The position numbers were made by a program, and so were the translations under genes. Shown here in pieces: positions 16,965-25,811 of a stretch of 64,000 bases of DNA (position 1 is its first letter; each line of letters opens with the position of its first letter). The DNA comes from Hydrogenophaga aromaticivorans (GTDB taxonomy: Bacteria > Pseudomonadota > Gammaproteobacteria > Burkholderiales > Burkholderiaceae_C): positions 1,025,638 through 1,089,637 of the forward strand of contig NZ_VYGV01000006.1 in assembly GCF_013387465.1 (NCBI RefSeq), read 5' to 3'. The notes under the pieces were generated by a model. It did not search any database. It saw nothing but the letters and a program-made list of their open reading frames with translations, and had not been told where the DNA came from.

Positions 16965-18469
16965 TGGCCGGTCGGCGGTACTTCCAGCATGGCCATGCCA
17001 GCATTCCCACCGCCAACCTGAGTTCTGGCATTGGCGGCCTGCTGCGCCCGACCACTCGACTGGCCGTTCTGGCTGCGTTGGCGCTGGCCATCGGTTTGAT
17101 CAGTTCCTGCGTGGGTCCGATGGGCTTGTCTGGCGGTCTGTTGGACAGGATGACCGCTGTGGTCACCACCGCCGATCCAGCCAACGCATCATCCGCCCCG
17201 TCCATGCTCGACAACGCGCTGAGCAAGGTTCAGGACGCTGCCCAGTTGCTTGGAACGCCCAAAGCAGCGTCCGGGCTGCTCTCCAGCCCGCTCTCCGGTG
17301 AAGCCCTGCAACAGGTGATGCCGCTGATGGGCCAGGCCGAGGCCCGTCTCATTGAGATCTACCAGTTGATCAGCCAGGGATTGGCGCGCGAAGCACTGAC
17401 CAAGGCCGACGCACTGGTGCGTGATCATCCGAACTTTCATCTCGCGCACCTGGTGCATGGCGACTTGCTGAGCCTGCAAACGCGCCCGGTGCACAAGCTC
17501 GGCGATGTGCCCGACACGAAGGCGCTGGCCGCCTCTGAGCAGCTCAAGACGCTGCGAGAAGAGTCGCACCGCCGGCTGCGGGCGCTGATGGAGCGACCAC
17601 CCGCCGGGAGTATCCCCGCGCAGTTCCTCGCCCTGTCGTCGCAGAGCCGGCATGCCATCGCCATCGATGCTTCACGTTCGCGTCTGTACCTGTTTGAAAA
17701 TCAAACCCCCTCTGCGTCGGGCAGCCTGATCGCAAAAGCACCCCGGTTGCACCTGGTGGGTGATTTCTACATCTCCGTCGGGCTGTCCGGCATCGAGAAA
17801 ACCGTTGAGGGTGACAAGCGCACGCCGCTGGGCGTTTACTACATCACCAGCAACCTCAACCCGGACAACCTGCCCGACCTGTACGGCGTGGGAGCACTGC
17901 CGATCAACTACCCCAACCCGCTCGACGTGCAACGCGGCAAGACCGGCAGCGGCATCTGGCTGCACGGCACGCCGAGGGAACAATTTGTGCGCGCCCCTCA
18001 AGCCTCGGATGGCTGCGTGGTGCTGTCCAACCCGGACCTGGAGCGGCTGCTCAAGACCGTGCAGATCCGCACCACGCCGGTCGTGATCGCGCCCGAACTT
18101 CAATGGGTGCAACCCGAGGCCCTCGACACCGAACGTCAGGCCTTTGAGGCGGCCCTGGAGGCTTGGCGCGTCGCCAAGAGCGAAGGCAATCTGGGACAAC
18201 TCAAGGGGTTTTACTCCAGCCGGTTCCTGAACCAGGGCCGCGATCTGGCCCAATGGTGGCCGCGCGTCGAGAGCGAACTGCGTCCCGAAAAAGGCCCCCG
18301 GGAGCTGCAGCTCAAAGAACTCTCCCTGCTTCGCTGGCGCGATGCCCAGGACACCATGGTGGTGACCTTTGGCGAGGTTCCCCTGGGCCAATCCCGCGGC
18401 GTGACGCGCCGACAGTACTGGGCGCTGGAACGCGACCAGTGGAAAATATTCTCTGAAGGTACCCTTTGA
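16964..18469 (+). CDS. L,D-transpeptidase (YkuD domain) with C-terminal SnoaL-like domain
   Basis: The protein has 501 residues. A hydrophobic segment at about 30-50 ends LISSCVG, a possible signal peptide or lipobox. The YkuD domain begins HAIAIDASRSRLYLFENQ (near 230) and holds the catalytic pair H334 (WLHGTPRE) and C351 (SDGCVVLSNP). It should cross-link peptidoglycan or attach proteins to it. The last about 110 residues (AALEAWRVAKSEGNLGQLKGFY) look like a SnoaL/NTF2 domain, similar in layout to the upstream TPR protein. The start overlaps that gene's stop. The next gene, a periplasmic cyclophilin, begins on its stop. Confidence 0.9.
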   Translation: MAGRRYFQHGHASIPTANLSSGIGGLLRPTTRLAVLAALALAIGLISSCVGPMGLSGGLLDRMTAVVTTADPANASSAPSMLDNALSKVQDAAQLLGTPKAASGLLSSPLSGEALQQVMPLMGQAEARLIEIYQLISQGLAREALTKADALVRDHPNFHLAHLVHGDLLSLQTRPVHKLGDVPDTKALAASEQLKTLREESHRRLRALMERPPAGSIPAQFLALSSQSRHAIAIDASRSRLYLFENQTPSASGSLIAKAPRLHLVGDFYISVGLSGIEKTVEGDKRTPLGVYYITSNLNPDNLPDLYGVGALPINYPNPLDVQRGKTGSGIWLHGTPREQFVRAPQASDGCVVLSNPDLERLLKTVQIRTTPVVIAPELQWVQPEALDTERQAFEAALEAWRVAKSEGNLGQLKGFYSSRFLNQGRDLAQWWPRVESELRPEKGPRELQLKELSLLRWRDAQDTMVVTFGEVPLGQSRGVTRRQYWALERDQWKIFSEGTL

Positions 18470-19086
18470 TGCAAAACACGTCTTTCATGCCACGCCCATT
18501 GCGTCGTCATCTGGCTTCCCTGCTCGTCGCGAGCGCGGCAGTGGCCCTGTTCCCGGTGGCCGCCTGGGCCCAGGGCACGCCGACCGGCGAGGCGCCCAAG
18601 GTGCGCCTGAGCACCTCCATGGGTGACATCGTGCTGGAACTGTATCCAGACAAGAGCCCCAAAACGGTCGAGAACTTCCTGCAATACGTGCGCGACAAAC
18701 ACTATGACGGCACGGTGTTCCACCGCGTGATCAACAACTTCATGATCCAAGGCGGCGGGTTCAACGCCGATTTCCAGCAAAAGGCGACCCGTGCGCCCAT
18801 TCCGCTGGAAGCCAGCAACGGATTGAAGAACGACCGCGGCACGATCGCCATGGCCCGCACGCAAAACCCCAACTCCGCCACGGCACAGTTCTTCATCAAC
18901 GTGGTGGACAACGCCGCCTTGAACGCCCCCAACCCCGACGGCCATGGTTATGCCGTTTTTGGCAAGGTCACCGCAGGCATGGACGTCGTGGACAAAATCA
19001 AGCTCGTTCCAGTCGGCAACCAGGGCATGCATCAGAACGTGCCCAAGACACCTCTCACCATCCTCAAAGCCACTCTGGAGAAATGA
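18469..19086 (+). CDS. ppiA: Periplasmic peptidyl-prolyl cis-trans isomerase (cyclophilin)
   Basis: The protein has 205 residues from ATG 18469. The N-terminal [25 protein letters not shown] is a signal peptide cleaved after AWA. The cyclophilin domain has [36 protein letters not shown] and GYAVFGKV. It should speed proline isomerisation of exported proteins. It is followed by a cytoplasmic paralogue overlapping by 4 bases, and its start overlaps the L,D-transpeptidase stop. Confidence 0.93.
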   Translation: MQNTSFMPRPLRRHLASLLVASAAVALFPVAAWAQGTPTGEAPKVRLSTSMGDIVLELYPDKSPKTVENFLQYVRDKHYDGTVFHRVINNFMIQGGGFNADFQQKATRAPIPLEASNGLKNDRGTIAMARTQNPNSATAQFFINVVDNAALNAPNPDGHGYAVFGKVTAGMDVVDKIKLVPVGNQGMHQNVPKTPLTILKATLEK

Positions 19087-19595
19087 ACATGGCCAACCCC
19101 CAAGTCGAACTGCACATCGCCAACTTTGGCATCGTCACCCTGGAGCTGGACGCCGAGAAGGCACCGCTGTCCACCGCCAACTTCCTGTCGTACGTGAACA
19201 AGGGTCACTACAACAACACGGTGTTTCACCGCGTCATCCCCGGCTTCATGGTGCAGGGTGGCGGCTTCGAACCGGGCATGAACCAGAAGCCCGCCGACGC
19301 ACCCATCAACAACGAAGCCAACAACGGCCTGAAGAACGAGCTCTATACCGTGGCCATGGCGCGCACCAGCGACCCGCACTCGGCCAGCGCCCAGTTCTTC
19401 ATCAACGTCGCCAACAACGGTTTCCTCAACCACACCGCTCCCAGCGCCCAGGGCTGGGGTTACGCCGTTTTCGGCAAGGTGGTTGCCGGTTCGGACATCG
19501 TGAAGAAGATCGAGGGCGTGGCCACGGGTCGCAAAGGCTTCCATGACGACGTGCCCAAGGAAGATGTCGTCATCGAAAAAGCCGTCGCCATCTGA
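19083..19595 (+). CDS. ppiB: Cytoplasmic peptidyl-prolyl cis-trans isomerase B
   Basis: The protein has 170 residues and no signal peptide. It is a cyclophilin with [36 protein letters not shown] and [11 protein letters not shown]. The ATG at 19083 overlaps the ppiA stop, and MANPQ at 19089 is the alternative start. The tandem arrangement of an exported and a cytosolic cyclophilin arose by duplication and is common in related bacteria. Confidence 0.94.
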   Translation: MNMANPQVELHIANFGIVTLELDAEKAPLSTANFLSYVNKGHYNNTVFHRVIPGFMVQGGGFEPGMNQKPADAPINNEANNGLKNELYTVAMARTSDPHSASAQFFINVANNGFLNHTAPSAQGWGYAVFGKVVAGSDIVKKIEGVATGRKGFHDDVPKEDVVIEKAVAI

Positions 19596-19608
19596 CTGTC
19601 GCCATTTG

Positions 19609-20448
19609 ATGGCGGGGGCTCCCTGCCCCGTCCCGATGCCAGAATCGACCCCCGACCGCTTCGCCACCCTGCGCGCACCCGCGCACTGGCAAGCGGTCGA
19701 TTTCATTTCCGACCTGCACTTGCAGGCGGCGGAGCCCGCCACGCTCGCCCTGTGGCAACACTATCTGCAGCACCCCCCTGCGCAGCGCGCCGATGCGCTG
19801 TTCATTCTGGGCGACCTCTTCGAGGTCTGGATCGGTGACGATGTGCTGGCACCCGAAGCGTCTGACACCGCGTCCTTCTGGCACACCTGCGCCCAGCTGC
19901 TGCGTGAGTACAGCCGCCACACCATGGTGTATTTCATGCACGGCAACCGCGACTTCCTGCTCGGCACCCGCGCGCTGGACGCCTGCGGGATGCAGGGCCT
20001 GGACGATCCCACCGTGCTGGAATTTCGTGGCCAGCGCTGGCTGCTCAGCCATGGCGACGCCCTGTGTCTGGCCGACACCGACTACCAGCAGTTCCGGGCC
20101 GTGGTGCGTTCCGCCGACTGGCAGCGCGATTTCCTGGCCAAACCGCTGAGCGAGCGCGAGGCGATCGCCCGCGGACTGCGCGAGCAAAGCGAGGCCCGCA
20201 AACGCGGCAGTGCGCACGATCCCAGCCTCTGGGCCGACGTGGATGCGGGTGCGGCCAGAGAGTGGCTGCAGGTGGCCGGCTCACAAACCTTGATACACGG
20301 CCACACCCACCGCCCGGATCAGCACGATCTGGGCCAAGGCCTGCGGCGCGTGGTACTCAGCGACTGGGATCCGACCGCCCTGCCACCGCGGGCCGATGTG
20401 CTTCGCCTCAGAGCGCAGGACGGACTGCAGCGACTGCCCCTGTGCTGA
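19609..20448 (+). CDS. lpxH: UDP-2,3-diacylglucosamine hydrolase
   Basis: LpxH cleaves UDP-2,3-diacylglucosamine to lipid X and UMP in lipid A synthesis at the inner membrane. Metallophosphatase motifs are in order: FISDLHL, ILGDLFEVWIGDD, MHGNRDFLLG, LLSHGDALC and IHGHTHRP. With ATG 19609 it has 279 residues. That ATG lies in a small hairpin (CGCCAT...ATGGCG), so the ATG at 19636 (MPESTPDRF) is an equally good start. The stop overlaps the next gene. Confidence 0.92.
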   Translation: MAGAPCPVPMPESTPDRFATLRAPAHWQAVDFISDLHLQAAEPATLALWQHYLQHPPAQRADALFILGDLFEVWIGDDVLAPEASDTASFWHTCAQLLREYSRHTMVYFMHGNRDFLLGTRALDACGMQGLDDPTVLEFRGQRWLLSHGDALCLADTDYQQFRAVVRSADWQRDFLAKPLSEREAIARGLREQSEARKRGSAHDPSLWADVDAGAAREWLQVAGSQTLIHGHTHRPDQHDLGQGLRRVVLSDWDPTALPPRADVLRLRAQDGLQRLPLC

Positions 20449-21305
20449 AACCACTGGCCCGCCTGCTGCAACGCTGGCTACCCAGGCGCTGGCGCAGCCC
20501 TCTGCCGCTGCCCGCGGCGCTGTGGCGCGAAACGCTGCAGCAACACCCCTTCCTGGCCGAACTCACCACCACCGAACAGACTCGCCTGCAACAGCTCTGT
20601 GGTCATTTCCTGCTTGAGAAGGAATTCCACGGCGCCCATGGCCTGGTGGTCACCGACGCCATGGCGCTGAGCATCGCGGCACAGGCCTGCCTGCCGCTGC
20701 TGCACATCGCCAGTCCGACCGCCCGGAGCTCCCGGGACCCGATGGATGCGCTGGACTGGTACGACGACTTCGTGGGCATCGTGGTGCAACCGGGTGCTGC
20801 TGTGGCCATGAGGGAGTCCATCGACGCCGCGGGCGTGGTGCACCGCTACCGCGAGGTTCTCGCGGGCGAAGCCATGGACCGCGGCCCGGTGATGCTGAGC
20901 TGGGAAGATGTGGCACAAGCCGGTCAGGTGGCCGGCAGCGGAAGCAACGTGGTGATCCACGAATTCGTGCACAAGATGGACATGCGCGGCATGCAAGCCG
21001 GCGACACCCCCGATGGCGCACCCGCGATGACCCAGGGCTTGTGGGGCGCGGCCCATTCGGCCCAGGCCAGACAACACTGGCGCCGGACCATGACCGAGGC
21101 CTACACCCAGTTTCGTGAAGCGCTGAACGTCGCCGAACGTTTTGGCGGTGAACGCCCGTGGCTGGAAAGTTATGCCGCCAAGGACCCGGCGGAGTTCTTC
21201 GCGGTGACCTGCGAGGCCTACTTCGTCAACCGCGAGCGCTTCGCCCTCGAATGCCCAACCCTGCTACCGCTGTACGACGGGTTCTTCCGGGCCCACCCGC
21301 CGTAA
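20442..21305 (+). CDS. mtfA: MtfA-like zinc peptidase (M90 family)
   Basis: The start is GTG 20442, overlapping lpxH by 7 bases (287 residues). In E. coli, MtfA binds the glucose repressor Mlc and has peptidase activity; the partner here is unknown. The zinc motif HEFVHKMD (H173, E174, H177) is present, with the distal Glu in DPAEFFAVTCEAYF. The N-terminal half has HPFLAELTTTEQTRLQQL, typical of the family. The next gene is convergent. Confidence 0.87.
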   Translation: MLKPLARLLQRWLPRRWRSPLPLPAALWRETLQQHPFLAELTTTEQTRLQQLCGHFLLEKEFHGAHGLVVTDAMALSIAAQACLPLLHIASPTARSSRDPMDALDWYDDFVGIVVQPGAAVAMRESIDAAGVVHRYREVLAGEAMDRGPVMLSWEDVAQAGQVAGSGSNVVIHEFVHKMDMRGMQAGDTPDGAPAMTQGLWGAAHSAQARQHWRRTMTEAYTQFREALNVAERFGGERPWLESYAAKDPAEFFAVTCEAYFVNRERFALECPTLLPLYDGFFRAHPP

Positions 21306-21306
21306 A

Positions 21307-21342
21307 CGGCCACCCCCCACTTGGCCAGGCGGGCGGTGGCCG
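21307..21342. terminator. Inverted repeat between convergent mtfA and DUF349 gene
   Basis: CGGCCACC (21307-21314) pairs with GGTGGCCG (21335-21342) around a 20-base loop, in the 51-base gap between convergent genes. There is only a weak T run on the plus side, so function as a two-way terminator is tentative. Confidence 0.45.
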
Positions 21343-21356
21343 CACCTCTGTGTCTT

Positions 21357-24113
21357 TCAACGCTTGAGCAGGACCTTGAGCGCGTTCTGCAGGCGGCGCG
21401 CAGCACCTGCGTCAAAACCGCCGGCCAGCACACGGGACACATCCTGGGCCCAGGTATCGGCTGGCGCGGCTTCGTGGCGGCGCGTGAGCAACTGCAGTTG
21501 CAGCATGCGGCGGGCATCCAGCAGTTCGGCCGGCGTGGGCACTTCGGCCGCCATTTCCAGGCGCAGCAAGGCATCGGCAGGCACCGCAGCAGGTGCACCC
21601 CCGTTCAGGCTCTGGGACCACGCGCTGCGGGTCGCCGCGTTGACGCGCGAACCCAGCGCCTGCGCCGTCGGCAACTGCGACGCATCGCGCTGCTCCCAGG
21701 CGGTCAGCAGCTGGGTCAACACCTCACCGTGCGCCTGCGCCGCGAGCTTGCGCAACGCCGCTTCGGCGTGTTCGATCGCCTGACGCTGGGCACGGAAAGC
21801 GGCATCCCCCAGGCGCGGTCCCCGCGGCTCGCGGTCAAACCGTTCGCCGCCTCGCCCATCGCGGGCATCTCGCCCGTCCCCACGGCCGCCAAAACCACCC
21901 CGTGCATCGCGGGTGTCGCGGCCTGGAGGACCCCGTCGGTCATCACGTCCGGCGGGTTCGGTCTTTTTCATGCCCGGCCGGTCATCGCCACGCACCGCCA
22001 CGATCTTCTTGGGCGGGGCGGCGGGCTTGGCGGGTGCAGGGGCCTCCGCCGCGGCGACTTCGTCCGCGGCATCGGCCGGCGCGGAGCCGTCAGCAACCGG
22101 CGCCATCGGCGTTTCTTCCGCCTTCACGTCGGTGGCGTCGGCCTCGGCAGGCGTGGCAACGGCATTCGCCCCGCCACGAGCGGGTTCAGCTGCAGCCTCC
22201 GCCTGACCGCGCAAGGCGGCTTCCAGCGCCGCCATGGCGGTGCGAATCTGCTGGGCGTCGCCGCTCGCGCTGGCGGCATCCACCGCTTGCGACGCCTCCA
22301 GCACGCGCTGGTCGTGGGCATTGAGTGCCGTGGACGCCTTCTCGCGCTCGCTGCTCTTGCGGGCAAAGGCTTCGTCAATGGGTTGGCGGAAGGCCTCCCA
22401 CAGCTTTTGTTCCTGTTTGCGCTCCAGCGGCACTGCGTGCGCCTCGGCCTGCCAGCGCTGTTGCAGCGCCTTGACCGCGTCAATGCGCAACTGGGGCGCT
22501 GCGCCCATGGCCTTGGCTTCGTCGATCAGGGCACGGCGACGCTCGACGCTTTGTGCCTGCGCGGCTTCGAGTCCGGCGTGCGCGGCGTGCATGGCGGTTT
22601 TCCAGAGCGGCTGCATTTCGGCAAACGCCTTTTCGCTCAGGTGACCGGCTTCCCGCCAGCGCTCGGAAAACGCGTGCAGCTCACGCACCTGTGCCTTCCA
22701 GTCGGTGCTTTGCCCATGCATGGCGGTCCAGGCCTTGAGCTCTTCAATGATGGCCATGCGCTGGGTCTTGTGGGCCTCCGCCTGCTGGCGGACCTGGGTC
22801 AACCAGACTTCAACGCTCTTGTGCGCCTCGGTGCAGGCTTCGTCGAAACGCTTCCACAGCGCGTGGTTGGGCTGGCCGCCCTGGTCGGTCGCCTTCCATT
22901 GATCGCGCAGGCTGCGCAGGGTTTCCTGCATCTTGCGCCCGCCCAGTCGCTGGCCCTCCGGCGGCTGCAACAGCGCCTCGGCCTTTTTCACCAGCTCTTC
23001 ACGCAGCTGATCGGCGCGCCAGCGCTGCCAGTCTTCCAGATCTCCGGCCTGGGTCAGCGCCGCGTGGGCGCGGGCCTCCAGCTCGGGACCAATGAGGCGG
23101 GCGTGCGACTTCAGCACCGCACGCACATCGGCCGCGGCCTTCGGCGTGGCTTTTCCATGGCCTTCGGCCAGCTCGCGCTCCAGCACACCCAGGGCCCGAT
23201 CCAGCTCTGCGAGCACCTTGGCCCGGCGCTCCTGGGCGGCCTGGGCATCGTGAGCGGTTTTTTCGCCCGGCACAGCGGCATCCATACCGCGCGCGGCACG
23301 CAATTCATCCGCCCACACCGGCACGGCCGGCAGCGGAGCCTGCGGGTTGGCGTCGGCTGCGACTGCCTGGGCCAGGGCGGCTTCAAAAGCCTCCCACACC
23401 AGCTGCAGTTGGCTGCGCGAAGCCTGGAGCATGGGGGGAAATTTCGGCTCCACGCTGGGCCACTGGGCGTCATCGGCCAGGGTGCTGGCCTGCTGCTGCC
23501 ATTGAGCCACGTCGGTGCGCAGCGCTTCGGCGCTCTGCTGGGCTTCGCGCCACGGCTTGGTCGACATCACCTCGATGCGCTGAGCCATCAACACCGCCGA
23601 CTCACGCTCCACCTGAACACGGTGCTGCACATCTTCGATCGCCTTGACGCGTTCGGCCAGGGCCTGCTTCAGCCCCGCCAACGGTTCGCGCGACAGCGGA
23701 GCACCCGCCCGGGCCGCATCGCGCTGCCAGGCCATGGCATCGGCCAGATTCAGACGGGCCTGCCCGATGAGGGCCTCGGCCTTGACGGCCCATTCGGCGG
23801 CTATCTGCTCCTGGGCCTTCAAACGCTTGTGTTCGTCCAGCTTTTCCTTCAGCGGCTTGGCCGCACCCCGGTCACGCTGCGACAGTTCCTTGAACACTTC
23901 GGTCATCTGCTCCAGACCCGGTTCGCCGGCCAGCCATTCGCGGATGCGGGATGCGCGCTCGCCAGAAGTGGGCGCAGAAAACGCGCCACCGGTCAGCGCA
24001 TCCAGGGGGTGTGCGGCGTTGGCAGGGGCTTGCTTGGAGCTGGCGGGCGTGTTCACGGCAGATTCCGGGGCATTGGACTGGGGGGGACTTCTTCGCAGGG
24101 AAAACAGCGACAT
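21357..24113 (-). CDS. Large DUF349-repeat protein
   Basis: The protein has 918 residues from ATG 24113 (MSLFSLRRSPPQSNAP). Repeated helical units carry the DUF349 pattern, with a conserved W near the start and F/W-E further on, for example LRSLRDQWKATDQGG, ALWKRFDEACTEAHK, VKALQQRWQAEAHAV and KLWEAFRQPIDEAFARK. Most of the chain is Ala/Glu/Gln-rich coiled coil. A disordered Pro/Ala then Arg/Gly/Asp segment (about 700-840, RDDRRGPPGRDTRDARGGFG) looks like an RGG-type nucleic-acid-binding tail, followed by a short helical C terminus. The function of DUF349 is unknown. The gene stands alone. Confidence 0.85.
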   Translation of the reverse strand: MSLFSLRRSPPQSNAPESAVNTPASSKQAPANAAHPLDALTGGAFSAPTSGERASRIREWLAGEPGLEQMTEVFKELSQRDRGAAKPLKEKLDEHKRLKAQEQIAAEWAVKAEALIGQARLNLADAMAWQRDAARAGAPLSREPLAGLKQALAERVKAIEDVQHRVQVERESAVLMAQRIEVMSTKPWREAQQSAEALRTDVAQWQQQASTLADDAQWPSVEPKFPPMLQASRSQLQLVWEAFEAALAQAVAADANPQAPLPAVPVWADELRAARGMDAAVPGEKTAHDAQAAQERRAKVLAELDRALGVLERELAEGHGKATPKAAADVRAVLKSHARLIGPELEARAHAALTQAGDLEDWQRWRADQLREELVKKAEALLQPPEGQRLGGRKMQETLRSLRDQWKATDQGGQPNHALWKRFDEACTEAHKSVEVWLTQVRQQAEAHKTQRMAIIEELKAWTAMHGQSTDWKAQVRELHAFSERWREAGHLSEKAFAEMQPLWKTAMHAAHAGLEAAQAQSVERRRALIDEAKAMGAAPQLRIDAVKALQQRWQAEAHAVPLERKQEQKLWEAFRQPIDEAFARKSSEREKASTALNAHDQRVLEASQAVDAASASGDAQQIRTAMAALEAALRGQAEAAAEPARGGANAVATPAEADATDVKAEETPMAPVADGSAPADAADEVAAAEAPAPAKPAAPPKKIVAVRGDDRPGMKKTEPAGRDDRRGPPGRDTRDARGGFGGRGDGRDARDGRGGERFDREPRGPRLGDAAFRAQRQAIEHAEAALRKLAAQAHGEVLTQLLTAWEQRDASQLPTAQALGSRVNAATRSAWSQSLNGGAPAAVPADALLRLEMAAEVPTPAELLDARRMLQLQLLTRRHEAAPADTWAQDVSRVLAGGFDAGAARRLQNALKVLLKR

Positions 24114-24662
24114 ACAGGGATCGTTCCGGGATAGGGGCCGGCGCATGAGCGCCTGGCGAAGCCCGTATTGTCGCTGCTGTTGCTTCACATGCCGATCAGG
24201 CACGCCCAAAAACAAGAAACCCCGGTGAGCAGAACCCACCGGGGTTGACGGCGGGCAATTTGCACTTGCCGTCGGTTTTGGCGGAGGGAGTTGGATGTCT
24301 CTCCAGCCTGGAAGCAACAGATTGCTCCCGTTTGGAACCGGTTGGCGGATGCTCCGCGTCACCGGTTTGATGCCCATCCACGACGGGCAACTGAAGGTTA
24401 ACCGGGTTCCTGATCCGCTTCAAGACGTACCCCCGAGCAACGTCATGGAGATTTTCAATCGCGATCGGCGCGTGATGAAAGTCACCCTGTTAACAGCAGT
24501 AACAACACCCGATCGCACCCGAATCGACCAGCGGTACCTCTGAAACGCTGACCGGCGAGCACCGCTGATCCGGGCTGGCATCCGTGCTAGCACGGAACAC
24601 AAAAAGTGGCCAGCACCGCCATTACATATACCTTTAAGTATTTATGAATCAACTCTTAAACA
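24114..24662. other. Structured intergenic stretch upstream of the DUF349 gene
   Basis: About 550 bases have no convincing protein gene; short frames on both strands lack ribosome sites or family features. The minus strand shows several hairpins in a row: GACGGC/GCCGTC at about 24248-24273, a GCGGA/TCCGC stem inside ACCGGT repeats at 24336-24366, and AGCAA/TTGCT near 24313-24328. These end in a strong terminator at 24205-24246. This could be a leader RNA of the DUF349 gene or a separate small RNA. Confidence 0.4.
24205..24246 (-). terminator. Strong Rho-independent terminator without an obvious upstream gene
   Basis: A perfect 10-bp stem (AACCCCGGTG 24218-24227 with CACCGGGGTT 24237-24246) is followed on the minus strand by a T-rich tract. 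No minus-strand protein gene precedes it before 24839, so it ends either an RNA gene or a regulatory leader of the DUF349 gene. Confidence 0.7.
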
Positions 24663-24691
24663 TTGACTTGATATTAAACTCCCCCTAACAT
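24663..24691 (+). promoter_or_regulatory. Sigma-70-type promoter for the lytic transglycosylase
   Basis: TTGACT (24663-24668), a 17-base spacer and TAACAT (24686-24691) form a near-consensus promoter in an AT-rich island. It would give a 5' leader of about 140 bases before the ATG at 24839. Confidence 0.6.
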
Positions 24692-24838
24692 TCGCCGGTT
24701 TTGCCCTTCAGAGTAAACCCGAGCCGCTGACCCAGCAGGGTCCATCGAACGCGATGGCTCACAAAGCCCGCCTCGATGAGGTGCCCAGCCAGCCGCACAG
24801 ACCCACCCGGTCATCGCGGCACCGACAGGAGAGACATC

Positions 24839-25744
24839 ATGAATGACACCACCCCCCGCCACCACAAGAGCACCCCAGGTGCCAAGGCATCCCTCAACAC
24901 CGCCCTGAGCGACGTGGTCCAGGGCTTCCTCGCCATCACCCACAACAGTGTTGCGCTGCTGGGCACCGTTCTCGCCGTGGGCCTGATCACGTTGGCCGCG
25001 CGCCACGACCTGCGCAGCGACGCCGAGCAACACTTGCTGGGATGGCTGCAGCAACGCCAGGTGGCCGCAACGCCCGTGGTCGCGTTCGAACCCGAACCCG
25101 AAGCCGTGCCACGGGTGACGGCCGTGCTGCCCGCCCAACTGCCCAAGCAACAGGCCAACGTGGCCTTCTGGCTGAGCCGCAAGTACCGGGTTGCTCCGGA
25201 GCCGCTGGGGGTCCTGGTGGCTGAAGCTTTTGAGGTGGGCGAAAAGGCGCGGATGGACCCGACCCTGATCCTGGCGGTGATGGCCGTGGAGTCGCGCTTC
25301 AACCCGTTTGCCCAGAGCCCCGTCGGCGCGCAAGGGCTGATGCAGGTGCTCACGCGCGTGCACACTGAAAAATACGAAGACTTTGGCGGCCAGCTGGCGG
25401 CGTTCGACCCCGTGTCCAACCTGCGGGTGGGTGCACAGGTGCTGCAGGACTGCATCAAAAGGGCGGGCTCCATCGAAGGCGGTCTGCGCCTGTACGTCGG
25501 TGCGGTCACCACCGATGGCAGCGGCTACATCAACAAGGTGATGGCCGAACACCTGCGCATCCAGAGCGTGGCGCTGGGCAAGCCCATGCCCACCCGTTTC
25601 CCCAGCTACAGAACCATACCGGTCGTCGCGCCCGCTGAAACCGAGACGCCGCCAGCGCCCGACGCCACCGAACTGGAGGCAGCCGACGCTGCCCCCCCCG
25701 TTGCGGAAACCGTGGAAACACCCCTGCTGCTGGCCAGTTCGTGA
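24839..25744 (+). CDS. Lytic transglycosylase, SLT domain
   Basis: The protein has 301 residues from ATG 24839, preceded by AGGAGAGACATC. A single membrane segment lies at about 40-57 (VALLGTVLAVGLITLAAR), anchoring the domain in the periplasm. The SLT goose-type lysozyme fold has VMAVESRFNPFAQSPVGAQG, with E151 as catalytic acid, and GLMQVLTRVHTEKYEDFGG. It should cleave peptidoglycan with formation of 1,6-anhydro ends. The C-terminal about 50 residues are Pro/Ala/Glu-rich and probably disordered. Confidence 0.88.
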   Translation: MNDTTPRHHKSTPGAKASLNTALSDVVQGFLAITHNSVALLGTVLAVGLITLAARHDLRSDAEQHLLGWLQQRQVAATPVVAFEPEPEAVPRVTAVLPAQLPKQQANVAFWLSRKYRVAPEPLGVLVAEAFEVGEKARMDPTLILAVMAVESRFNPFAQSPVGAQGLMQVLTRVHTEKYEDFGGQLAAFDPVSNLRVGAQVLQDCIKRAGSIEGGLRLYVGAVTTDGSGYINKVMAEHLRIQSVALGKPMPTRFPSYRTIPVVAPAETETPPAPDATELEAADAAPPVAETVETPLLLASS

Positions 25745-25811
25745 TCCACCCCGCCCCGGGAAATATCGCCCACCCAGGCGCCTGGCCGCCCTGCTCGGAT
25801 AAACTAGACCC

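Noticed and set aside
21321-24134. Plus-strand open frame of 937 codons
   Set aside because: Antisense to the DUF349 gene, whose repeats and start are convincing.
24196-24423. Possible 75-residue minus-strand protein
   Set aside because: Begins with TTG, runs through the terminator hairpin and shows no coding character.
24295-24543. Possible 82-residue plus-strand protein in the gap before the lytic transglycosylase
   Set aside because: No ribosome site, no family and located in the hairpin-rich stretch.
24250-24620. tmRNA, RNase P RNA or 6S RNA
   Set aside because: None of the conserved blocks of these RNAs (tag sequence, GAGGAAAGTCC, T-arm) is present on either strand.
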